Shown: piece after piece, positions 22,821 through 33,975 of the stretch
Layout: the number at the start of each line of letters is the position of its first letter
Position numbering within the stretch: the first letter of the stretch is position 1
Source: Sciurus carolinensis
Lineage: Eukaryota > Chordata > Mammalia > Rodentia > Sciuridae
DNA length: 64,000 bases
Direction: 5' to 3'
NCBI RefSeq assembly: GCF_902686445.1
Contig: NC_062221.1
Span: 34,426,575-34,490,574, forward strand
Notes under the pieces: model-generated
Database searches by the model: none
What the model was told of the DNA's origin: nothing
What the model saw: only the letters and a program-made list of their open reading frames with translations
Translations under genes and position numbers: made by a program

Positions 22821-22948
22821 TTTATTTGTAGTTGGTGGTGGACACAATACCTTTATTTATTTAATTTATTTACTTTTACGTGGTATGGAATTCAGTGCCT
22901 CACACATGCTAGGTGAGTACTCTACCACTGAGCCACAACCCCAGACCT
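22821..22948 (-). mobile_element. ID-derived SINE with long TTTA-rich tail
   Basis: The plus strand reads gttggtggtggacacaatac, a TTTA-rich linker, then tggaattcagtgcctcacac and ctctaccactgagccacaac. A second copy of the same arrangement lies at 27976-28104, so the ID body plus this particular tail behaves as one family. Confidence 0.75.
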
Positions 22949-23064
22949 TAAGTATTGTATTTTAAAAAACATTTACATTTCCCTTAAATTCTAAATACAG
23001 TCATTCATTTTTCAAAGAAGGAACATTTTTTGCAATAATTATAGTAAAGTTTGTTAGTATATAA

Positions 23065-23497
23065 TGTAATATAAAGCTGATACCCAGCCTCCCAACCACC
23101 TGTCAATCTGCGCTCTGCCCACCTCTTACGTTACAGGAATTTCCGGCTCAAGCTGCTGCCATTTTCCTGCTTCCCACGTTACGTCCTAACATGCTAGATA
23201 GCTATTGGTTCATCAGTCAGTTTGCAAGTATTCTCCTCCACTACTGGTTCCTTCCAGCCTGGGAGATTCCAATATCTGGGAGAAGTGCAAATGCCATCTT
23301 CCCTTTTTTCCTTTCTTTTCACCCTGAAGCGGACGTGTTAGTCATCCACATAATAAAGTCTCTTGCGTGAGACCTCGAATCTGTAGTGCATTTTTCTGTG
23401 AGCCATTGGTGAGCTGCAACTGAGACGAGCGATCTGGCGGCAGTTCAGTGGGAGTGCGCAGCAGTGGCTAGAAACCTGGGATGGGTCCTTCTGCTAA
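23065..23497 (+). mobile_element. 5' LTR of the provirus
   Basis: It begins TGTAATATAAAGCTG and aligns with the 3' LTR from the first base. By eye the first roughly 310 bases differ at about eight positions; differences are denser in U5. It carries an inverted CCAAT in agctattggttcatcagtca and AATAAA at 23352-23357; no canonical TATA box stands out. The last bases after atgggtcc no longer follow the 3' LTR (which ends CTGCCTTACA), so the exact end and the primer-binding site cannot be fixed. Confidence 0.88.
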
Positions 23498-23989
23498 CTA
23501 AGCAAGTGGAACCCCATCCAAATGCCCCAGTGCCCATGGATACAGGCTCACCTTCCATTTACCTGGACACCCAGTTTTCTACATGCAACACCAACTCCAA
23601 ATTGGTGAGTTCCCCTTAGGCAGGTCCCCTAGACCACTTAAACACTCTTCTGCTGATCTGAGAAGCAACTGTTGAGTATCCAGGGCTCTCGAGGCTGCTG
23701 AGGTGTGGGGGTACCCCCAGCCATGACTTTCAAAGTTACAGTTGGTCCCTATAGTGGTCTTATTTGCTGGGTGGCTTCCTGATTTTATGGTGCTGGGATT
23801 CTCTCTCAGGGTTTGGGGCTTATTTTCTCGTCGTCCTTGAAATCCTGTCCAGGTCCTCAAACTCTCTCGGCTATTGCCTGGTAGACACTGGTACTGTGTG
23901 ATGACCAGACCTGTGTACTACCTTCTCATTGCCTAACACGTGGTTGTGGGATGCCTGATCACTAACTTAGGTGTTTCTCAGTCTTCACC
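23498..23989 (+). other. Provirus leader region (5' untranslated)
   Basis: This lies between the 5' LTR and the first gag ATG and should hold the primer-binding site and packaging signal. I cannot assign a primer tRNA: no clear TGG-plus-tRNA match follows the LTR. The antisense 93-codon frame at 23579-23860 is a shadow. Confidence 0.55.
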
Positions 23990-24144
23990 ATGGGATCTAG
24001 GACTTCCACCCCGGCAAACTCACCCCTGAGATGTTTATTAAACAATCTCAAACACCTTCACCTGTTCCCTGAGTTAGAGCCAAACTGTCCTTTAGATAGT
24101 AAATCAGAATGGTCTATTTATGACATCCTAAATTCTAGCATTAT

Positions 24145-24177
24145 ACTAGGTATAATTATATGCATAATTATACTAGT
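24145..24177 (+). repeat. AT-rich near-palindrome inside matrix
   Basis: The left arm actaggtataattat and right arm cataattatactagt are inverted copies that differ by one extra G, with almost no loop. In the matrix frame it encodes a run of Ile, Leu and Val that is not expected in a gag matrix domain. It may be a small insertion or local expansion. Confidence 0.7.
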
Positions 24178-25261
24178 TATAATTAAGTACATATGTGGGC
24201 AATCTGGTGAATGGAAAGAGACATTTTCCCCTTCATGTTTTTTCTTTCTTTCATGCTAAACCTAATCTCTGCTCTCCTGAAAAACCTGAACATGTTCTCT
24301 TGACTTCTCCTCCCCCTTTTAACCCTTCTTTCTCTTCTGAGTTTGATCCAGCTGATGAATCATCTCCTTACAGGCCTCCTACTGCAGAAATCCCTATTGG
24401 TTCCTCTGCTTTGCCTCATTCTGTTTCTCCTTCTGCTCCTCCACTCAGCCCACCAAGTCCTCCCACCACATGGTCTCATGCACACGTCCTAGCTCCTTTA
24501 TGGGAGGTGACTGGCGCAGAGGGAGTAATCAGAGTCCATTTTCCCTTTTCACTGTCTGATCTGTCCCAAATAGAGAAGCGGCTAGGTTCCTTCACCTCCA
24601 ACCCTGCTAACTTCATTAAGGAATTTCAGTACCTTACCCAGTCTTATAACCTTACCTGGCATGGCATTTACATGATCATCTCTAACACCCTAACCCCTGA
24701 GAAACACAGGAGAGTTTAGGAACAGGTGCACAATTATGCAGATGAGATTCATCAATCGACCCCAACCCACCCCATTGGGGCTGAAGCAGTAACAGATAGG
24801 GAGCCCCTATGGAACTATAATACCGAGGCTGGGTGTCTACAGCGGGATAGGTTTCAAACCTGCGTCCTTGCAGGTCTACGAAAGACTGCTATTAAACCCA
24901 TTAACTATGACAAACTACAGGAAGTAATACAGGACAGAGATGAAAACCCATCAGCATTTCTAAGTCGCCTCACAGAGGCCATGCTCAGGTACACAAACCA
25001 GGATCCTGAGACTCGGGAGGGACGGCAGCTACTTATGACTTATTACTTTTCCCAAAGTTACCCTGACATAAAGGTTAAATTGAGGCAGTTGAATAGGGGG
25101 ACCCTTACCCCACAGCCACAGTTTCTAGCAGTGGCATTCAAGGTTTATAATGGAAGGGAAGAAAAAAAAAATTAAAATACCAAATGCTGGCCAAAGCGTT
25201 TCAGCCTGCCCAACTGTCCACCGCTAGGGGCACCCAAGCTCCCTGAAGACCTCCAAGCTCA

Positions 25262-25372
25262 TGCCTCAAGTACAGGCAAGAGGACCACTGGGCACGAGCC
25301 TGCCCCAACCCCCAGAAGCCCCCAAGTCCTTGTCCAAAATGCCACCAACTGGGACACTGGGCAATGGATTGC
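25262..25372 (+). other. Two nucleocapsid zinc-knuckle motifs, the first damaged
   Basis: The frame contains a complete CCHC knuckle at 25331-25372 (C-x2-C-x4-H-x4-C: CPKCHQLGHWAMDC). Upstream at 25262-25303 the same spacing recurs with Tyr (TAC, 25271-25273) where the second Cys belongs. CCHC knuckles bind the RNA genome during packaging. MLV-type viruses usually have one; some ERV1 groups have two. Confidence 0.88.
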
Positions 25373-25450
25373 CCTGGTGCTCAGAGAAGTGCCAGGTCAT
25401 CCTTGGCCCCTCCCTCCAGTGACTTGCTGCGATTGGCAATGGATGAATGA

Positions 25451-26252
25451 AGGGGCCTGGGACTTCTGCACCTGATGACCATCACCACTCAGGAGCCCCG
25501 GGTGACCCTTACGGTGGCGGGCAGGCAGATCCCTTTCCTTATAGACACTGGAGCCACCTTCTCAGTGTTGCAGGAGTTTTGGGGACCCACTTCCCCTGCC
25601 AAATCCTCTATTGTTGGGGTAGAGGGAAAACCATATAACCCCTTACAAACCCCTCCAATAAGCTGCCATATAGGACAAATTGGCTTTACTCATTCCTTTT
25701 TAATAATTCCTTCATGTCCCATTCCCCTTCTGGGAAGGGACATCCTAACCATATTGGGTGCCTCTATTTCCTTCTCACCCACCATGCACCTTAGCCAAGA
25801 CTCCTCTGCTATTCCTCTCCTTACAGCTCAAACAGAAGCCCAATATCCCCTTTCCCAAAGGAGCCTTATAAGACTTCAACCAATCACCCAGGATTTAAGG
25901 CAGAAAGTCTTCCTGCGCCCTGCCAACTCACCTTATGACACTCCCATCCTGGCTGTTAGGAAACCTAATGGATCTTACCATTTAGTGAAAGACCTCCGCA
26001 TCATTAACTCAGCAGTGGTCCCCATTTTTCCCATTGTGTCCAATCCTTACACCCTGCTTTCTTCTATCCCTTCTTCCACCACATACTTTTCAGTGCTAGA
26101 TTTGAAGGATGCATTTTTTACTGTCCCACTTCACCCTGATTCACAGGATCTCTTAGCTTTTACTTGGACTGACCCTTTCACTTGAGTTTCTTCTTAGATA
26201 ACCTGGACAGTTCTCCCACAGGGATTTGGAGACAGCCCTCATCTCTGGTCTA
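25451..26252 (+). pseudogene. pol: pro-pol remnant: protease and start of reverse transcriptase
   Basis: The frame continues directly from gag after TGA 25448-25450, matching the gammaretroviral readthrough layout. Counting from the ATG at 25475, the aspartic protease has its catalytic LIDTGA at residues 22-27 and the conserved LLGRD at 85-89. Reverse transcriptase begins around residue 130 and reaches motif A, VLDLKDAFF, with the catalytic Asp at 209. The long frame stops at TGA 26183-26185; TAG follows at 26195-26197. Motif B (LPQGF, about 26213-26227) is still readable in the same frame. The YMDD-type motif C, RNase H and integrase are absent, so no enzyme could be made. Confidence 0.9.
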
Positions 26253-26752
26253 ATGCTAACCCCTCTCCAGCTCCTAATCCACAGACTTCTTCCAACTGAT
26301 ACTCGGCTACTCCTGTGGGACCCCTTTGTCTCAGACTGAAGATCATGAAGTACTCCACCCTTTCTCCCATTCCAGAAACTGGGAACCAGACAACTGAAAC
26401 ACCAGACAACCACACCCATCCATGAGGTCTGGATTCCTATTTGTAATTTCCTAACCACTAAATTTTTCCTTCCAATAGAATGTCAGTCGAAAAAGGGGAG
26501 CCCCTATCTTTTATATAGGAGTAGTGCTACTTTCATGTCAACCAATCAGCTTGTATTACAGGAATATCAGGATTTTGCAGAAATTGGAGCCCAGCTATAG
26601 GTGTGCCCCCCAGAGGAACTATCGAGTCCCCAACTCTTCCTGCCATGATGATATCTTTCCCCTGAATCAGCCCTACGTCCACACTCAGCAGGAAGTAATT
26701 ACTGAAGACTGACCTTCATCCATGTACCCAAAAAGATTTTTTTTTATAAAAT
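26253..26752 (+). other. Provirus 3' remnant, probably late pol/env debris
   Basis: Between the deletion point and the polypurine tract lie about 500 bases of decayed sequence. One frame holds a short readable stretch near 26535-26600 that could be the tail of env, but I recognise no surface, fusion-peptide or immunosuppressive motif. The 62-codon frame at 26524-26712 and the antisense 101-codon frame at 26153-26458 are not supported as genes. Confidence 0.5.
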
Positions 26753-26766
26753 AAAAAATGGGGGAA
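26753..26766 (+). other. Polypurine tract of the provirus
   Basis: The run aaaaaatgggggaa ends directly before the TG of the 3' LTR. One T interrupts it. The two A before TG match the two bases normally trimmed at integration. Confidence 0.8.
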
Positions 26767-27202
26767 TGTAATATAAAGCCGATACCCCGCCTCGCAACCA
26801 CCTGTCAATCTGCGCTCTGCCCACCTCTTACGTTACAGGAATTTCCGGCTCAAGCTGCTGCCATTTTCCTGCTTCCCACGTTACGTCCTAACATGCTAGA
26901 TAGCTATTGGTTCATCAGTCAGATTGCAAGTATTCTCCTCCGCTACTGGTTCCTTCCAGCCTGGGAGATTCCAATATCTGGGAGAAGTGCAAATGCCATC
27001 TTCCCTTTTTTCCTTTCTTTTCACCCTGAAGCAGACGTGTTAGTTGTCCACATAATAAAGTCTCTTGCGTGAGACCTCATATCGGTGGTGCATTTTTCTG
27101 TGAGCTATTGGCGAGCTGCAACTGAGACAAGCGAGCGGGCGGCAGTTCAGCAGGCGTGCGCAGTGGCGGCTAGAATCGCCATGGGTCCCAAGCTGCCTTA
27201 CA
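26767..27202 (+). mobile_element. 3' LTR of the provirus
   Basis: The 436-bp LTR begins TGTAATATAAAGCCG and ends AAGCTGCCTTACA, giving TGTAA...TTACA inverted ends. The polyadenylation signal AATAAA lies at 27054-27059 and the CCAAT-type motif is as in the 5' LTR. Short frames over it (26758-27072, 27040-27255, 27085-27267) are chance. Confidence 0.92.
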
Positions 27203-27207
27203 TATAT

Positions 27208-27975
27208 CATCCCTGCTGGGGAGTAGAATTGTCTGTGAAACATTTTCTCTCTCATAAAATGGAGTAAGTTGTAGAGCTCTTAAGATAGAAACTATTTTTT
27301 TTTAATATTCTAAAAGTCAATTTTCCAGATTCTCTTTTTGAATATCTTTCTAATGGATATTAAATATAAATATTTTTCATTAAATTAAGCTCCCAGTAAT
27401 TTAAGAAGCCACAACACTTTCCCAAATTTGACTAGAACAAAATGACGAATGGAAATAAAATCACATTTTTAAAAAAGAGAATAAAACTCAAATGCCATGC
27501 AAACTTTAGGTCAGTTTTTCTCCATTTTATTATGCCTTTAACTTTGAGTTTGCCATAAGTTTTCCTAGTAATTTTCATTTAGGATAATTTCCATTTTAAA
27601 CACTCAGAAATATCATAAGAGAAACTAAGTTTGAAATATTACATTTTTACTTCTGTTTGACTTTTACTAAAAACAGTAAATAAAAATTAGAAGAAATGTT
27701 GTGGTATCTGCTTATCACCATATAATTCTGAATTTGAATTCTTGCTGCAACAATTATAAATTTGGAAAAGTTATTTCCTTTTTAGTACTTTTAAAAAAAA
27801 TTTTAATTAAAAAATGTTTTTTTTCAGTCTTTTAATTTTAGTGCTTTTAATGCATTTTTTGGTTTCATTTATAATTGATTTCTTATCAGAAAATGCATTA
27901 AAAGAACTAATATTAAGAAATGGAAAAATAAGGAGAGTTTTATGAGGGTAGAGTTCATTGGTTTTTCTAAAATTT
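27208..27975. other. AT-rich spacer, no recognised feature
   Basis: Nothing beyond A/T runs (for example around 27790-27830) is visible. Confidence 0.5.
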
Positions 27976-28104
27976 TAGTTGTGGATAGATAGAGTAACTT
28001 TATTTTGTTTATTTATTATTTATTTTTTATCTGGTCCTCAGGATCCAACTCAGTGCCTCACATGTGCCAAGCAAGTGCTCCACCACTGAACCACAACCCC
28101 AGGT
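27976..28104 (-). mobile_element. ID-derived SINE with long TTTA-rich tail
   Basis: Same arrangement as 22821-22948: a tail complement (tagttgtggatagatagagt), TTTA-rich linker, then ccaactcagtgcctcacatg and caccactgaaccacaacccc. Diverged, no clear duplication. Confidence 0.75.
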
Positions 28105-31100
28105 CATAGTTTATTGTTTTTACCTCAAAAGCTTTAGATAATATTTTATATGTTGAAATTACAACTTTTTAACCTTGTAGTTTCTCAGTTTTTTCCTGTA
28201 TATAATCATCATGAATATTTCAAATTGTCATCTTGCTAAAGTAAAGACACTACTTAGCACTCTTTTATTAACAAAAAGAAAGAAAGAAAGGCATTTCCTG
28301 CCTCCTTGCCTTTAGTATCTTTCGCAGAAAGCCCTCCATAGTCTCAACAATTCAGGGACAAAGACCCTGCAGCGTTTCTGTTTGAGAAAATGGGAAGCCA
28401 CAGGAATCCACACAGTCTATTCTACTGCATTCCCTCAACTTTTGTGAAGTTTTATATAGTATATCGATTGTGAAAACAAGTGAAGCAGAGAAGAAGAAAT
28501 AAAAACACATTTGTTAATTCTGTTTAGAAACGAATAACATTTAAGTCCTGTCCTGGTATATGGTAGAGTACATCTGGTTGCACAGAGCTATGTGCATAAA
28601 ACAAATAAATAAGTAAAAATATTTGCTAAATTTCTGAATTTGAAAAAAATATATTCGTACAATGCTTTTGAATGTTCATTTTGGCAAAACACAATTTGAA
28701 ATTCAAGTAAATTCAAGTAGAAATTAAAGCTAAAAGGCTAGAATATGAAAAAGAAAAGATTACCGAGATAGTTACAGGAAAACTTTATTTATATTCCATG
28801 TTTTCTTACACTAAAAAGATTAAGGTTTCAGAAAGGGGTACTCAATAAATGATAAAAATAAACTAAAGTGAAAATATAGAAAAATAGTTAAAATATTAAC
28901 TATGATGAAAAAGTAAGTCACACTTAGCATTATCTTTGTCAAAATTAAATATGAGCTTTATAAAGTATTTGAAACAATCATGAAAATTCTAAACACAAAA
29001 CATGAAAATATTTGAATTTTGGTCTGAGATAATGCTGATAAATATAATAGTCATGGAATAATTAATAAAATATTAGAAAAGATGACAAAACTTTAGCTTT
29101 GTTCTCATTTTGCTTTTATCAGAAAAGCCAACAAATTATTTCTTATTGAAATTGTTTTATTAGCTTTATAAAATCCCTCTTAATCTAACATGCTAATTTA
29201 GAGATTACAAAAGAGAAAACAATCTTTTCAGGTAAAGAAAAAGAGGAAACATAATACATAATGATTGCTATAAAAGCATAATTATTTTCATGAAAAATAA
29301 GCACTTATGAAAGAGAAAGTCAATTTACTGTATAATGGAATAAAGAGTCTCAACTAAAATATTAAATATATAATCAAATTAAATTGAAATAATGAAGATT
29401 TTTAGATGTTATATAAACTTAGATGTTATATTTTGATAATTCATTGAATATGAATGGTACACACATAATAACCATAATTGATGTCCTTATAATGATTCAA
29501 AGATGTCTGGATAAAATTAAATTATATTTCATACTAAAAATCTTAAGTCAGTGTTATATAACTTCATGTAGCCTTTACAACTGGCTTCACCAGGGCTGCC
29601 TAATAGATTTGTTTTAATCGGCAAGCATATTGCACACACACCATTGGAATATACTGTCCTATTTTCCTCAATTCTTTAAATAATTCCCTAACTGCATTGC
29701 CTGCTGACTATCCTGAGGGCTTTCTCTTTATTTTGGATAATTCTGAAGTGTGTCCCACACAGTTTCAATTGTCCAAAACAGCACTCTATGTAATATTACA
29801 TTTTAAATTTATTTCCTTTTTTCTCCCTCTCAGTAATTCTGTTCCTTTACTACTTTTTTTTATCACCATAACTACTATTTCACAATTCCTTTTTTTCTGT
29901 TTCTGTTTCTGGAGGGAACAAAATTAAGTGACCTGGGTTTCAATTAAATGTAAATGATAATCTACAGTATTCCTGCCAAAGTCAACACTTAGGAATATTT
30001 TTTTAAAAGTTAAATTATTAATCCTTGTTGAACATGGCAAATTTTCTTATCTCCCATATGTGCTGTCACAGTGAATACTAAGGAAAATACTTAAGTCCTT
30101 AAAATGCCAAGGGAAATGAAACATTAAAATATAGTTTTAAATTACATTTGCCATCTTTTGGTACCAGATATCTATATAATAAGATCACTTGCTGAATAAG
30201 CAGGTACTTTAAAATTGCTGATGGTGGGTATTGGAAATCATTTACATAAAACTCTGTAATATGTTCAGTGTCAAAATTAGCTTTGACAGCAAACTGAAAT
30301 GCAACTTTGGGTCTTAAAACCACCATTAGTAGCCAATTCAAATCTTTTAGATATTCCTTGAGTTATGAAATATATACATACATATGTGCTTATTGGGATA
30401 AAATTATCCTGTTGCATTTCATCATTGGCCTATGCTGATGATTGACCATACTCTCTTGGTTACCTCAGTGTATTTTGTTTTCAAAAATCTTTAACACCCA
30501 GAATTGTTAACAAATGAGATTCTTCTGTAAATTGTTTTAACCCTGAAGAATCTTATTGTTTAGCCTATGTTAAGTAGAAGTTTTAAATTATATTGCTAAT
30601 ACTGTTTGTACACTTCTAAATAAAAAGTAGCAAAGGAAGTATTTAGTCATGATCAGAAGCACAATACATATTTTATAAAGTTTTAGCAGAATAGCTAAAA
30701 CTTTATATATCTTTTATAAAGATAGTGTAGATTTCCCATGCACCCACTTCACTGTACTTTTGAGATTTTTTATGAGTATATTCGTCATAACTAATAGGTT
30801 GATAGTGATGCATTGTTATTAATAAAACTCCACATATTATTTAGACTACTTTAGTTGTTACACAATATTCTTCCTCTGTTCCAGGAACTGATCCAGGATA
30901 CCATGTTACATTTAATTATCATGTCTCCTCAGACTCTACTTGGCTATGGAAGTTTCTAGGATATTCCTTGTTTTTGATAAATCAAAGAGTTTACACAGTA
31001 TGAGTCAGGAATTTTTTAGAATTTCCTTAAAATCCAGTTTATCTAATATATTTTTCATGAATAGGCCAGAAACATGGGTTTTGGAGTTAAAACACAGTTT

Positions 31101-31344
31101 AAATGTGATGCAAATCATATTATATGAAAGATATATGACATCAGCATGATTTATTATTCCTTATCTAAAACTTTGATCATCTGCCCAGGGATAATATTTG
31201 TCTGGTTTTTCATTCATTTTACTTGTCTATCTGCTATCATCACTCAATATGTAACTACTTTATCTAAAATAGCAAAGAGATTTAATTTAAACTTTATTTA
31301 TGCTTTCCCTAACACCCTCTTTTTTATTCCATTCTAAGTTTCTA
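28105..31344. other. AT-rich spacer, no recognised gene
   Basis: This holds only short frames (29423-29617, 29697-29927, antisense 30099-30341, 30940-31149, 31146-31337), none with a domain, and a small AAAG run at 28275-28290. No splice-bounded exon stands out. Confidence 0.45.
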
Positions 31345-32990
31345 TTTTGTGTTAAATTTATTTCACTGATATACAAAAACACAACAATTATACATTAGCG
31401 GTACCATGTATACATTGTGAAATAAACATATCTATCTCATTTATAACTTTTATATGGTGAAAACTTTCAAAATTCTGTCATCTTTGTTTCTTGAGAAATA
31501 GAGTACATAATCACTATATAGTCACCTTACTCTGCAATGGCACACCAGAACTTCTTATTCTCATCTTACTGACTTAATTCCCATTGTTCAATCTTTTGCC
31601 ACATTCTCATTCCCTTCTCTCCTCAGTTTCTGGAACTAAATTTCTAAGAGTCACACTTTTTTTGTATTCCACATATGAACAAAATTCTGTAGTCCTTGTT
31701 TTCTTGTGCCTGGCTTATTTCACTTAACATAATCATCTCCAGTTCCATCCATGTTGTCACAGATGACAGTATTTCATTATTTTAATGTCTGACAAATATT
31801 ACATTTTGTACATGTACCACATTTTCTTTCTTCATTTGTTAGTTGATAGACATGTAATTTTTTCCCATTTCTTTTGTTCTAACGAATAGGGCAGCAACGA
31901 ACACGAGAGGGCCGTTGTCTCTTCCACTTACTGATTTCATTTCCTTTAAATACATACCTCTGAGTGGGATTCCCTGATTATAGGTACTTCTCTTTTTAAT
32001 TTTTTGAGAATATTCATCCCATTTTCCCTAATGACTATTTGTTAACTTACATTCCTACCAATACAGTGCAAAGTATCCTTCATCTTCACATCCTCACCAG
32101 GACTTGATAATAGACATTCTTATTATAATGAGGTGATACTTTATGATTTTATTTTCATTTCCATGATGATTAATTATATAAAATATTTTTTATATATGTG
32201 TTAGCCATTTGTATGTTTTCTTTTGAGAACTCCCTTTTTATGTTAGTTGTTCATTTTTCAAATGACTTATTCTTTGCTATTGAGTTTTTGAAGTCCCTTA
32301 TATATTCTGACTATTAACCCATTTTCAGATGTATAGCTGATTGGGTTCTCTTTCTATTGTGATGATAGCTACCTTTCCTTTTTTTAATTTATTTTTGTGA
32401 TGCTAGGGATCACAAAACTCAGGGCCTTGTGTATGCTAGGTGATTGATTTACCACTGAGCTACACTCTCAGTCTCAAACTTCTCAGCTTGATATTATTCC
32501 ATTTATCTATTTTTGCTTTTGTGTTTTGTGCATTTCAGGTCTTATCTGAAAAGTCCTGCCTATTCCAAACTGTGTATTTACCCTCTTGCTTTGATCTAGC
32601 AGTTTTATTGTTTTGAGAATTACTTTTAAGTGTTTTTGTGTTGGTTTTGTAAGTAATAAGAGAAAAGGTCTATTTCATTCTTCTGCACATTTATATACAA
32701 TTTTCTCAGAACCATCTATAGTAAAGATTCTATTTCTCAATGTTTATTAGCACCTTTGTTAGTTAGCTGCCAATATGTTGGCTGATAGTAGGTTCTCCAT
32801 TCTGTTCCTTTGGTCATTATGTTATTTTAGTAATTTCAACTTTGTAGTATATTTTGAAGTCAGGTAGTATAATGCCTCCTTATTTGTGCTTTTTGTTCTA
32901 ATATTCTAAACAGTCTACTCAGACCGTTTTCCTGGACTTTTGATATAATTTGAACTTTTTTTGTTGTTAAAAGCCTGACATTTTGTATTG
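31345..32990 (-). mobile_element. Old L1 fragment, antisense, interrupted by an ID SINE
   Basis: The plus strand shows typical reverse-complement L1 3' text, for example ggcttatttcacttaacata, ctccagttccatccatgttg, and further right cctttgttagttagctgcca. The order follows an L1 from its 3' UTR into the C-terminal part of ORF2 on the minus strand. Frames are fully decayed, so this is an old copy. An ID element interrupts it at 32378-32474. Confidence 0.8.
32378..32474 (-). mobile_element. ID SINE inside the old L1
   Basis: The plus strand has a T-rich tail, gtgatgctagggatcacaaa, cagggccttgtgtatgctag and taccactgagctacactctc, the reverse of an ID core. L1 sequence continues on both sides. Confidence 0.8.
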
Positions 32991-33156
32991 GGTAAATAGA
33001 TAAATAATTTATGAAGATTCATGTTACTGTGACTAGGAGTTGTACTATTTAATGTTACTCTTTAGATACCTGAGTCCTCAAATTCTCTAAACATGCCTCT
33101 GTATAGAGTCTGGGACTTGCATTCCTTTTGAAATTTCAATATTGAAATCATTTAAT

Positions 33157-33344
33157 GAGCTTTGTGAGGTGGCTCACTCCTATGATTCCAGCTATTCAGG
33201 AGGTTGATGCAGGAAATTGAAAATTTGAGATAAGTCTTGAAAATTTAGTGAGATCTTGTCTCCAGATACAAAATTAGAAAAAAAAAAAATAGCTGGGGAT
33301 ATAACTCATTAGTAGAGCTTCCCTATGTTCAATCTTCAGTACTA
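33157..33344 (+). mobile_element. B1-dID type SINE
   Basis: The B1-like half (gaggtggctcactcctatga to agatcttgtctcc), an A-rich linker and an ID-like half (agctggggatataactcatt to caatcttcagtac) are in order. The tail has turned into an AAT microsatellite (33347-33391). Confidence 0.85.
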
Positions 33345-33346
33345 CA

Positions 33347-33378
<32 letters not shown>

Positions 33379-33391
33379 CAATAACAATAAT
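33347..33391 (+). repeat. (AAT)n microsatellite in the SINE tail
   Basis: About eleven AAT units pass into mixed AAC/AAT. It grew from the A-rich tail of the SINE just upstream. Confidence 0.9.
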
Positions 33392-33394
33392 AGC

Positions 33395-33975
33395 TTTAGG
33401 TGTATAATTCAGTGGATTTTGCTATATTCATAGTTCTGTCAATAATCACTACTATTTAATTCTAAATTTCTATTGCCATGAAAGAAATTCCATCTAATTT
33501 ACGATTTTGACTAACTCCTCCTTTTAGAACTCCTTTATCCTTTGAAAAGTCCTAATTTACTTTTCATGTGTTTTGCATTTGCCTGTCTGGACCTTTTATA
33601 TAAGTGAAGTTGTATAATATGCACTTTTTTGTCTAGCTTTTTAAGCAGTTATATCAAGAGTCAAACATTTTGAATCATATACCATTAATTTATTTCTTTT
33701 TATAGTATTCCACTGTATTTATTCACCAGTTGAGGGACATCTGGGTTGTTTTTACGTTTCAGCTATTATCAACAATGCTACTATGAGCATTTTTGCATAA
33801 GTTATCGTGCAAACATATGTTATAATGCTTTTGAGCATATTCCCAGGAATAGAATCATAAGATTAAATGGTAAGTCTGGGTTTAACATTTTGAGAAACTG
33901 CCAAAGGGTTTTTTACCATACTGCACCATTAGCAATGTATAAATATTCTAATTTCTATCACTGTCAGTTTTAATC
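33395..33975 (-). mobile_element. Old L1 fragment, antisense
   Basis: Reverse-complement L1-like text includes tatagtattccactgtattt, gagggacatctgggttgttt, and tttgagaaactgccaaaggg. It is an ancient, heavily decayed copy. The 75-codon frame at 33746-33973 is a by-product. Confidence 0.65.

Larger units (their letters stand above)
23990..25450 (+). pseudogene. gag: gag remnant: matrix, proline-rich segment, capsid, nucleocapsid
   Basis: Gag is the structural polyprotein of the particle. The start caccATGGG has a good initiation context and gives Met-Gly, the usual myristoylation site. Matrix reads in one frame (23990-24259), then the frame changes between about 24215 and 24255. A proline- and serine-rich stretch (24280-24480) precedes capsid in the new frame (to 25175), which holds the major homology region with pattern Q-x3-E-x7-R at 24930-24968. 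Breaks seen: TAG in capsid at 24717-24719, a run of ten A at 25162-25171 leading to TAA at 25173, another frame change into nucleocapsid, and TGA at 25244. Gag ends at TGA 25448-25450. Gammaretroviral relationship is from motif layout. Confidence 0.88.
23065..27202 (+). mobile_element. Gammaretrovirus-like (ERV1) provirus, internally deleted
   Basis: This is a 4.1-kb element with LTRs at both ends, a leader, broken gag, protease, the first part of reverse transcriptase, a short 3' remnant and a polypurine tract. Gammaretroviruses are usually 8-9 kb; the loss is one large gap after reverse-transcriptase motif B that removes the rest of pol and nearly all env. Outer flanks are TATAA (23060-23064) and TATAT (27203-27207), four of five matching. 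Its LTR family also occurs as solo copies at 4374-4799 and 10525-10986. With stops, frame shifts and the deletion, it cannot encode a working virus by itself. Confidence 0.93.

Noticed and set aside
24195..25175. Intact gag gene
   Set aside because: A TAG interrupts capsid, the matrix part lies in another frame and nucleocapsid in a third position, so only a remnant is annotated.
26153..26458. 101-codon antisense frame in the provirus
   Set aside because: Opposite to pol sense and across the deletion junction; a shadow frame.
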